Shown here: piece by piece, positions 1 through 5,702 of the stretch | Layout of the letters: every line of letters begins with the position of its first letter | How positions within the stretch are numbered: position 1 is the stretch's first letter | NCBI GenBank assembly: GCA_021545595.1 | Contig: JAJRVG010000064.1 | Location: 1-5,702 of the forward strand | Source: Zetaproteobacteria bacterium | Lineage (GTDB): Bacteria; Pseudomonadota; Zetaproteobacteria; Mariprofundales; Mariprofundaceae | Direction: 5' to 3' | DNA length: 5,702 bases | Made by a program: the position numbers and the translations under genes | The notes under the pieces: generated by a model | Databases searched by the model: none | What the model was told of the DNA's origin: nothing | What the model saw: the letters and a program-made list of their open reading frames with translations, nothing else

Positions 1-3
1 CCT

Positions 4-807
4 GTGATCAGGGCAGAACAACTTACACGACGATTCGGCGATACACTGGCACTGGATGGAATTGATGTGCATATCTGTGAGCATGCCACTACGGTGATTA
101 TGGGGGGTTCAGGTTCAGGCAAGACAACGCTGCTTCGGCTGTTGGCCGCGTTGGAGACACCGACATCCGGTGCGATCTGGTTTAATAGCGATGACCTTGC
201 GCATGTCAGCCGTAAACGCCTGTATGAGCTCAGGGCACGCATGGGGATGGTGTTTCAGTATTCCGCGCTGCTAAATTCTCTGAATGTTTATGATAACGTG
301 GCATTTCCACTGCATGAGCATACAAAGCTGGATGAGCCGGTGATCCGTACGATTGTATCGATGAAACTTGAGCAGGTGGGGCTGAGAGGCTTTGAGCAGC
401 TGATGCCATCCGAGCTCTCCGGCGGAATGGCCAAGCGTGTTGCCTTTGCCCGAGCTCTGGCAATGGACCCTGAAATAGTCTTTTTTGATGAGCCAACCTC
501 CGGGCTGGACCCGATCTCCGCAGGTGTGGTTACCACACTGATTCGTGATTTGACTCAGAAAACCAAAATGACTTCGGTTGTTGTGACCCACGATGTGCAT
601 GCAGGCCTGTCCATTGCAGACCATGTGGTGCTGCTCTGGCAGGGCAGGATCATTGCGGAGGGAACTCCGGACGAGATTCGCCAGAGTACAGATGAGCGGG
701 TAAGCCAGTTTATTGAGGGCAGGCCTGATGGTCCGATCCCTTTCTCCAGCAGTAAGATACCCTATATCGATGACCTTCTGGGCGGAGCCGGGGAGCAATT
801 CGGATGA
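4..807 (+). CDS. mlaF: MlaF, ATPase subunit of the Mla phospholipid ABC transporter
   Basis: This is the cytoplasmic nucleotide-binding subunit that powers phospholipid movement through MlaE and MlaD at the inner membrane. Visible motifs over 267 residues are: Walker A GGSGSGKTT at 34-42, the Q-loop glutamine at 85, the ABC signature LSGGM at 138-142, Walker B ending in FFDE at 160-163, the D-loop SGLDP at 166-170 and the switch histidine at 196. The stretch MPSELSGGMAKR is typical of the Mla/Ttg2A group. After about residue 238 there is a C-terminal extension (DGPIPF, then YIDDLL) resembling the one in E. coli MlaF that reaches to the neighbouring subunit near MlaB. The GTG at base 4 is taken as start because the protein aligns from there with the family N-terminus. 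Only three upstream bases are visible, so a longer start cannot be excluded. The stop overlaps mlaE by four bases, implying translational coupling. Identity is confident; the exact start is less so. Confidence 0.95.
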   Translation: MIRAEQLTRRFGDTLALDGIDVHICEHATTVIMGGSGSGKTTLLRLLAALETPTSGAIWFNSDDLAHVSRKRLYELRARMGMVFQYSALLNSLNVYDNVAFPLHEHTKLDEPVIRTIVSMKLEQVGLRGFEQLMPSELSGGMAKRVAFARALAMDPEIVFFDEPTSGLDPISAGVVTTLIRDLTQKTKMTSVVVTHDVHAGLSIADHVVLLWQGRIIAEGTPDEIRQSTDERVSQFIEGRPDGPIPFSSSKIPYIDDLLGGAGEQFG

Positions 808-1607
808 GCGATCAGTTGGCAGTAGCACATAACGGGTTTGAACGGCTGCTGGGAAGGCTTGGCCGCAAGACGCTTGGAGCAGTTTCATGGCTGGGTGATA
901 TGGCATCGGTTACGGGCTCATCGCTGGCACTTATTTTTGCACCACCGTGGCAGGGGAAACATTTTGTACTTCAACTTTATGCATTGGGTGTTGGCTCATT
1001 TGTCATCATTGCCATTACCGGCGCATTTACCGGCATGGTACTTTCACTCCAGGGTTATTACACGCTAGCCAAATTTGGATCAGAGTCTCTGTTGGGCTCG
1101 GCGGTAGCGCTCTCTATTATTCGTGAGCTAGGTCCGGTTTTAGGCGCTCTGATGCTGGTCGGGCGTGCCGGATCGAGCATTACGGCCGAGATTGGCATCA
1201 TGCGAGTAACCGAGCAGATGGATGCATTGCAGATGATGGCTGTGAATCCTCAGGCGCGGATTATTCTACCCAGGATTGTGGCGACAACGATTGCTCTGCC
1301 TCTGCTGGTCTCTATGTTTGATATTATCGGATTGGCAGCAGGCTATGTGGTAGGTGTCGAGATGCTGGGTGTGAATGCAGGCGCATTTACCGGCGAGATG
1401 ATCGCCAAGGTATTGCCTGAAGATCTGTATGCGGGCTGGACTAAAGCCCTGGCATTCGGTGCGCTGGTGGGGTCTGTTTGTACCTACATCGGTTATCGGG
1501 CAGAACCGACCACAGAGGGTGTGGCCAGGGCAACAACACAGGCTGTTGTAACCGGTTCGGTCGGTATTTTGATGCTGGACTATATTTTGACTTCATTCTT
1601 CCTGTAG
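804..1607 (+). CDS. mlaE: MlaE, permease subunit of the Mla phospholipid ABC transporter
   Basis: This is the integral inner-membrane permease; a dimer sits between the MlaF ATPases and the periplasmic MlaD ring and carries phospholipid. The 267 residues match the MlaE/Ttg2B family length (about 260). The N-terminal part (about 1-50) contains an amphipathic stretch ahead of hydrophobic segments near 56-82, 96-120, 155-185, 213-232 and 247-266. The family signature lies at 105-146: IIRELGPVLGALMLVGRAGS, then TAEIG and a TEQMDAL motif. The segment ATTQAVV followed by LDYILT near the C-terminus is also typical. The start is the ATG in an ATGA overlap with the mlaF stop, with GGAG at 792-795 lying 8 bases upstream. 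It lies in the same operon as mlaF and mlaD. The peptide GAFTG occurs twice (73-77 and 193-197), encoded by identical 15-base stretches; only the first copy falls at a family-conserved place. Confidence 0.96.
   Translation: MSDQLAVAHNGFERLLGRLGRKTLGAVSWLGDMASVTGSSLALIFAPPWQGKHFVLQLYALGVGSFVIIAITGAFTGMVLSLQGYYTLAKFGSESLLGSAVALSIIRELGPVLGALMLVGRAGSSITAEIGIMRVTEQMDALQMMAVNPQARIILPRIVATTIALPLLVSMFDIIGLAAGYVVGVEMLGVNAGAFTGEMIAKVLPEDLYAGWTKALAFGALVGSVCTYIGYRAEPTTEGVARATTQAVVTGSVGILMLDYILTSFFL
1020..1034 (+). repeat. 15-base direct repeat in mlaE, copy 1
   Basis: The sequence GGCGCATTTACCGGC encodes GAFTG (MlaE residues 73-77). It recurs exactly, in the same frame, at 1380-1394, 360 bases downstream. 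This copy is in the conserved segment that in E. coli MlaE reads similarly (GAFIG). It may be chance and shared codon preference; no mobile-element or recombination signature surrounds it. Confidence 0.5.
1380..1394 (+). repeat. 15-base direct repeat in mlaE, copy 2
   Basis: This is an exact second copy of the 15 bases at 1020-1034, again encoding GAFTG (MlaE residues 193-197). The corresponding region of E. coli MlaE is not GAFTG-like beyond a shared glycine and phenylalanine, so similarity at this site is not required by the family. Significance is uncertain. Confidence 0.5.
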
Positions 1608-1629
1608 AGAAGAGATTGAGAGAGTAATT

Positions 1630-2082
1630 ATGAATGAATATAAGAAAATTGAGATGATTGTCGGAGCATTTGTCCTAGCTGGTATCATCAGTATCAGCTG
1701 GATGGCTGTTAAGCTTGGGCAGATCGGTGGCATAGGGGCTTCCGGTTATATGCTGGAAGCGGTGTTTACAGATGCCGGCGGCATGCGTTCAGGAAGTGAT
1801 GTGATGATGGCCGGTGTCGTAATCGGCCGGGTAGATGATGTGGCTGTTAACGATGACTCCGAAGCCAGGCTGACTTTACTAATTGATGATGGGATTCCTG
1901 TGACTGCGGATGCAATCGCCTCGGTTCGTACCAAAGGTATTATTGGTGAGCGCTATATTCGTATCACGCAGGGTGGCGATGATGAGATATTGCAGGCCGG
2001 TGATGAGATTGAGGAGACCGAGCCAGCCATCAATATTGAAGACCTGGTCAGTAAGTATATTTTTTCCTCCGGGGAAGAATAA
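1630..2082 (+). CDS. mlaD: MlaD, MCE-domain lipid-binding subunit
   Basis: This is a membrane-anchored periplasmic protein. The family forms a hexameric ring with a central hydrophobic pore that passes phospholipid between MlaE and MlaC. Of 150 residues, about 9-29 form a single transmembrane anchor (IVGAFVLAGII core) after a short charged cytoplasmic start. The MCE domain spans roughly 38-115, with the typical FTDAGGMRSGSDVMMAGVVI stretch and the later TKGIIGERYI motif. The C-terminal INIEDLVSKYIF corresponds to the pore-lining helix region (LEDLIGQFLYG in E. coli). The protein ends soon after this helix, so it lacks the long, low-complexity tail that takes E. coli MlaD to 183 residues. The start is supported by a purine-rich GAGAGAG at 1618-1624, five bases before the ATG. 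It is 22 bases downstream of mlaE in the same operon. Confidence 0.95.
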   Translation: MNEYKKIEMIVGAFVLAGIISISWMAVKLGQIGGIGASGYMLEAVFTDAGGMRSGSDVMMAGVVIGRVDDVAVNDDSEARLTLLIDDGIPVTADAIASVRTKGIIGERYIRITQGGDDEILQAGDEIEETEPAINIEDLVSKYIFSSGEE

Positions 2083-2119
2083 ATTACACCCTTACAGGGG
2101 ATCAAAAATCAATAGCTTC

Positions 2120-2131
2120 CTGTTTCGACAG
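2120..2131 (+). other. Small UUCG-loop hairpin in the mlaD-mlaC gap
   Basis: CTGT, TTCG, ACAG forms a perfect 4-base-pair stem closed on a TTCG tetraloop. It lies 37 bases after the mlaD stop and 22 bases before the mlaC ribosome site. No T-run follows, so it is not an intrinsic terminator. It could mark an RNA processing or stability point separating the membrane-complex genes from the periplasmic carrier gene, but four pairs also arise by chance. The rest of the 75-81-base gap shows no clear promoter. Confidence 0.3.
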
Positions 2132-2153
2132 CAGTGATAGATGAAAGTTAAAC

Positions 2154-2157
2154 GGAG
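2154..2157 (+). promoter_or_regulatory. Ribosome binding site of mlaC
   Basis: GGAG is followed by TTGATGATG. Spacing from the GGAG is 0 bases to the TTG at 2158, 3 to the ATG at 2161 and 6 to the ATG at 2164. The last spacing is the most usual and decides the chosen mlaC start. Confidence 0.6.
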
Positions 2158-2163
2158 TTGATG

Positions 2164-2787
2164 ATGAACGTAGCATTTCCAATGAAGGCGTTGATTGTAG
2201 CGTTGCTAACGGTGGTTGCTGTTTCAAATGCATGGGCTGAGGCGAATGGTCCGAAAGCGATCGTTGAAGAGACATTAAATAGCATTATTCAAGTTTTGGA
2301 AGCGCGTGAATACAGAACAAAGCTTACGGAAGAGGATAGAGAAAAGATTCGTGATGTGGTGACCGGGCGTTTTGATTACAGGGAAATGTCAAAACGAAGT
2401 CTCGGCAAGGCCTGGAAAGGGACCTCTGAAAGTGAGAGGGAACACTTTACAGAGCTGTTCCGAAAACTTCTGGAACGCTCTTATGGTAATCGATTGGCAA
2501 CTTTCCATGGCCAAAAGGTGATCTGTGATACAGCCCAGTTCAGAAGAGATAAGGCTCGCGTGAAAACAAGAGTCATTGACGCGGACAAAGAGACACCTGT
2601 GGAATATCGCCTGCACCAGACACCTACAGGATGGCAGGTATATGATATCAGAATTGAGGGTGTTAGCCTGGTCAGTAATTTCCGTAAGGACTTCCATGAA
2701 GGGATCAAGAGTAAAGGCAGTTTTGAAGGCCTTGTCCAGGCACTGGAGGAGAAGGTGAAAAAATTAGAGGAGAAGGACAACGTCTGA
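2164..2787 (+). CDS. mlaC: MlaC, periplasmic phospholipid carrier
   Basis: This is the soluble periplasmic shuttle (Ttg2D/MlaC family) that carries phospholipid between the MlaFED complex and the outer-membrane lipoprotein MlaA. It has 207 residues from the chosen ATG; E. coli MlaC has 211. Residues 1-25 form a Sec signal peptide: MNVAFPMK, a hydrophobic core (ALIVALLTVVAV), and a signal peptidase I site AWA before EANG. Mature-domain hallmarks are FDYREMSKRSLGKAWK, the helix SEREHFTELFRKLLERSY, and the C-terminal block TGWQVYDIRIEGVSLVSNFR, all characteristic of the family. The last 20 or so residues are a charged heptad-like helix (LEEKVKKLEEK) encoded by a duplicated GAGGAGAAGG. The start could instead be the ATG at 2161 or TTG at 2158, adding one or two methionines. 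The 3' end appears to overlap the next gene and to contain its ribosome binding site. Confidence 0.95.
   Translation: MNVAFPMKALIVALLTVVAVSNAWAEANGPKAIVEETLNSIIQVLEAREYRTKLTEEDREKIRDVVTGRFDYREMSKRSLGKAWKGTSESEREHFTELFRKLLERSYGNRLATFHGQKVICDTAQFRRDKARVKTRVIDADKETPVEYRLHQTPTGWQVYDIRIEGVSLVSNFRKDFHEGIKSKGSFEGLVQALEEKVKKLEEKDNV
2767..2776 (+). promoter_or_regulatory. Probable ribosome binding site of the AsmA-like gene, inside mlaC
   Basis: GAGGAGAAGG is the strongest Shine-Dalgarno-like match near the start of the large downstream frame. The AGGAG core at 2768-2772 lies 7 bases before the ACG at 2780. An identical GAGGAGAAGG at 2746-2755, 21 bases earlier, encodes the same EEK in the preceding MlaC heptad, so part of the match may simply reflect protein coding. 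Confidence 0.5.
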
Positions 2788-5702
2788 TCACGGGGTCAAA
2801 CTGGACGCTGTTGTTTGGAAAAATATCGCGCTGGCTGTAGGCCGGCGCGTCCTTTTTGTACTGTTAACAGTGGTGACACTGGCCGTGATGGCTGGCTGGC
2901 TGTTTGCACCAGATTTAAAGCAAGTGCGTCCAGAGATCGAAGCATTTCTTAAACAGGAACTGGAGCTTAAAGAGCTCAAGCTGGGAGCACTGTCATGGTA
3001 CTGGGCCGGGAGCCTGGGGATAAAGGCCGATGCCAGTTCTTTTACCAACCGCGATGCCTCGGTTGTTGTTCGTGATAGTAGAATCACAGTCCACATATCA
3101 ACGATGGAGCTCCTGTCGGGGCACTTTATACCATCGGGGATACGCCTTAGTGGTGGTGTAATTGATGTGGCTGTCGATGCAGACAGCCATTCAGGTCACC
3201 GGGGTATGCCGGCACTGGTGACTTTGGAAGATACGGAACTTAATTGGCATTATAGTGAATATTCCGGGCGGCTGAACCATTTCACACTGCTGCTTGATGT
3301 GGAAGAGCAGTCACTGCACGTAAGGGTTCCCGGCGCCCGTATGAGCATCCAGATGGGAGATCAAAGGCTTCCGCAACAGGTTGAGATCAGCTTCTCCAAT
3401 CTGAATTGGATGCCGGGAATCTGGAGAGAGAAGGTTAGCGGCTCTGTGGCAGGAGAGGTTTCATTTAAACAGACCCGTGCAAAGCATTGGAACCTCAATT
3501 TTGCGTTAACTTCCAATGAAGCATCCCCCGTTAAATTTTCGATCCTTGATACCAGGTGGGGATTTGATTCACTTAGGGGAAAATCAGTGTTGGAAAGTGG
3601 ATCAGGAGAGGAGCTGTTTAAGCAGTGGCTGTTCGAACCCCTTGAATTGCGATCAGGAGAGAGTCTGATCCGTACCAAAGCTGAGTGGAAAGCTGGAAAA
3701 TTCATACTTTCAGCCACCTCTCCGCATGTTGATATGCCCTTGATCTGGAATGGCCTGAGGCCCCTGGATGATAACAGGGCATGGTATGCGTGGCTGGCCA
3801 GTATGCAGGGTGGGGTTGCTTCTGATGCAAGGGCTGAGCTGTCATTTTTATGGGCAGCTCCGTGGAAAGCAAAGCCATCTGGAAGTGAGTGGGATTCACT
3901 TCAGTATCACGTCACTGCTCATGTTGAAGATGCGGATATATCCCTTGGCCTTGATCAGGATGCGGTTATTCATACAGAGGCTGATGTTGAACTTGATCAG
4001 ACCGGGCTTAAAGCCATTATAGTCTCAACGGAATTGCCACACGCAATAGGTATGGCAAAGGGTGGCCTGAACATCTCGTGGGATTCGCTTCTGATCGAAG
4101 TTGCCGGAACAGCTAAAGCTGATGCCGGCAGGCTTCATGCATGGCTGGATGCTGATGAGGCGGCTCAGATCAGTTGGTTGGCTGCCGCCGCTGCCACTGA
4201 GTTTTCTATTAAATGGATGCCGAAAGAAGCGCTCCCACGAAGTGCAATTCTACATTTGAGGCCTTTGACACCATGGTCTCTGGAAGTCAAAGATATTCCT
4301 GTTGTGGTTCCCTCGGGAGAGGTGGTGTGGCAACTCGGTGAAGGCATCCGCTTTAATGAACTGTTGTGGGTAACACCGCATTTGAGTGGAAAGGCTGACA
4401 TGGTTGCTAAAAGGGGGCGCTCAGGAGCATGGAAGGTTGTGTCGATGGAGGCTCGTGCAGAGGGAGCCCTCTCCCGACTGGCAGGTCATTTTCATCTGCC
4501 CATTGAGTCTGCGGCTGGCACGCTTCACACCTCTCTGAAGTTTGATGGACGCTGGCATGGAGATGTCGACCTGAAGCAGGCTTCCTGGTTAAATCTTCTG
4601 GGGACAGAGAAGGTGGTGGGGGATTCATTAAATATTACTTATCAGGGCAGGAGTGTTGAGAAACGGGGTGTACCAGTTTTTCTTATGGAGAAGATACTCT
4701 GTCGTGATCAGCTTCTACGTCTTCGTGGTGATGGAGTGCTCTCAGCTTCCGGACTCCGGCTGAATTTGAAGCGGCTGGAGAGCAGATCATTTTCTGGCGG
4801 ACTGGCAATTTTTGCACCCTTTGGCCCCGACCCGTGGGAGCTGGATGTCAATGCCGATTACCTGAATCGGAATGCACTGCCGACTACACTTCCCCGTAGT
4901 GCGGAGTTACGTCAGAAACCGTGGGCACTTCGGGCTGAATTGAAAGAATTTTTATGGGATGATGCACGTATTAAAGGGGTGACAATTCGCCTGGCATCTG
5001 CGTTGAACAGCACAGGTGTGCTTAAGGCAAAAATGTTGCAGAGCGGCGATTTAACATTAAATAATGTTGCCGCTGTCTTCTCAATGCCGGGAGAAGGGAA
5101 GATAGATCTAAGGTCTTTTGAGGCAGGATTAGACGATCTTCGGTTAAAACTTTCGGCAACACTTACTCCTGGAACTCAGGCAGGCATGCTCTGGAGAGGC
5201 TTTGCCAAACTTGAAGGTAATTTTGGAGAGATGATGAAGCGGGCAGAGCTATCAAGCCTGTTTGAAAATGGTGATATGCATGCTCTTTTTTCCGGTCAGG
5301 GGGAGCTTTTGCGTGAGCAGCCCTGGTGGCAGGGGTTGGATGGTCGATTACGATTAAGGGTCGATAATGGACGTATTATGACAGGGGGGACGCTGACGAA
5401 GTTTCTTGCTGCCACCAATATTGCTGATCTTCCGGCACTTTTTGTGGGTGACCGGGAGGATCTGACCAAGCCCGGGCTTGGATATGAACGGCTTCAACTG
5501 GAGGCGGTTTTGCATGGTAAACATGCTGAAATCCACCAACTGGCCATACGCTCCTCGGCGATGGATGTTGCCGGGCAAGGCAGTATGGATGTGGAGCAGG
5601 CAGATATCGATTTGATGTTTGTTGTACGGCCGCTTCAGAATCTTGATGCGCTGCTCTCCAAAATGCCTCTGATCAGGGACATGCTTGGCGGGGCGGCACA
5701 CA
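2780..5702 (+). CDS. AsmA-like / YhdP-type inner-membrane-anchored protein, 3' end outside window
   Basis: A single frame stays open from 2768 (after a TAG at 2765-2767) to the right edge, about 974 codons from 2780. The N-terminus reads TSDHGVKLDAVVWKN, then GRR and a transmembrane helix at about residues 24-44 ending GWLFAP, giving a short cytoplasmic tail and a large periplasmic body. The body is long, beta-rich and tryptophan-rich, with no enzyme motif seen. Residues about 853-974 match the AsmA-like C-terminal block (AsmA_2/DUF3971-type): LTKFLAATNIADLP, LTKPGLGYERL, AGQGSMDV, then VRPLQNLDALLSKMPLIRDM and LGG. AsmA-family members such as YhdP and TamB are inner-membrane-anchored and implicated in moving phospholipid to the outer membrane; that role here is inferred. 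No ATG, GTG or TTG lies in frame before the helix. The ACG at 2780 has the best ribosome site and would overlap mlaC by 8 bases. CTG at 2801 is the next candidate. GTG at 2870 or ATG at 2888 would cut into the helix. Family is confident; the start is not. Confidence 0.88.

Noticed and set aside
271..906. A 211-codon minus-strand open frame opposite mlaF and the start of mlaE
   Set aside because: It lies antisense to a strongly conserved ATPase gene, its translation resembles no family I know and has no domain-like pattern, and the open frame is explained by the codon bias of the plus-strand gene.
2094..2123. Possible terminator stem ACAGG with CCTGT after mlaD
   Set aside because: Only five pairs with a 20-base loop and no T-run, in the middle of a cohesive operon.
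2755..2800. Possible +1 ribosomal frameshift at GTC TGA fusing MlaC to the AsmA-like protein
   Set aside because: A purine-rich stretch precedes GTCTGA, superficially like the prfB frameshift site, but slippage of GTC onto TCT would pair poorly. A fusion would also place the GRR-flanked helix after an exported domain, against the positive-inside rule.
2788..3096. A minus-strand open frame of 102 codons opposite the start of the AsmA-like gene
   Set aside because: The plus strand carries the transmembrane helix and continuous AsmA-like frame here; the minus translation is serine- and threonine-rich shadow sequence.
3768..4022. Short plus-strand open frame of 84 codons inside the AsmA-like gene
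   Set aside because: It is out of frame with the long conserved frame, has no convincing ribosome site, and its translation has no recognisable pattern.
5354..5701. A minus-strand open frame of 115 codons opposite the AsmA-like C-terminal block
   Set aside because: The plus frame there encodes recognisable family motifs, so the antisense frame is a shadow.

Overview
The window is one compact plus-strand operon fragment from a Gram-negative (diderm) bacterium. It encodes a Mla-type phospholipid transporter: mlaF (ATPase), mlaE (permease), mlaD (MCE-domain substrate-binding protein) and mlaC (periplasmic lipid carrier). These are followed directly by a very large AsmA-like/YhdP-type gene that runs off the right edge. 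The gene order F-E-D-C, the MlaF C-terminal extension and the protein lengths point to a Pseudomonadota member. Base composition looks close to 50% GC. I cannot name the genus; a gamma- or zetaproteobacterial source would fit, but that is a guess.

Layout: mlaF occupies bases 4-807, with its start near the left edge and no upstream DNA visible. mlaE (804-1607) overlaps it through ATGA. mlaD (1630-2082) follows after 22 bases. A 75-81-base gap with a small UUCG-loop hairpin precedes mlaC (2164-2787). A single uninterrupted frame then continues to base 5701, about 970 codons, with an N-terminal membrane anchor and the typical C-terminal AsmA-like motif block. No stretch of 300 bases or more lacks a gene. 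I see no RNA gene, mobile element, CRISPR array or convincing terminator, and the minus-strand open frames are shadows.

Together, MlaF and MlaE form the inner-membrane ABC transporter, MlaD forms the periplasmic MCE ring on it, and MlaC shuttles phospholipid across the periplasm to or from the outer membrane. The AsmA-like protein belongs to a different class of inter-membrane lipid-transfer proteins: inner-membrane-anchored, long, beta-rich bridges. Two points merit attention. The AsmA-like gene sits where enterobacteria have mlaB, so a shuttle-type and a putative bridge-type lipid route are co-encoded. That same gene has no ATG, GTG or TTG in frame upstream of its membrane anchor; the best-placed start is an ACG eight bases inside the end of mlaC.
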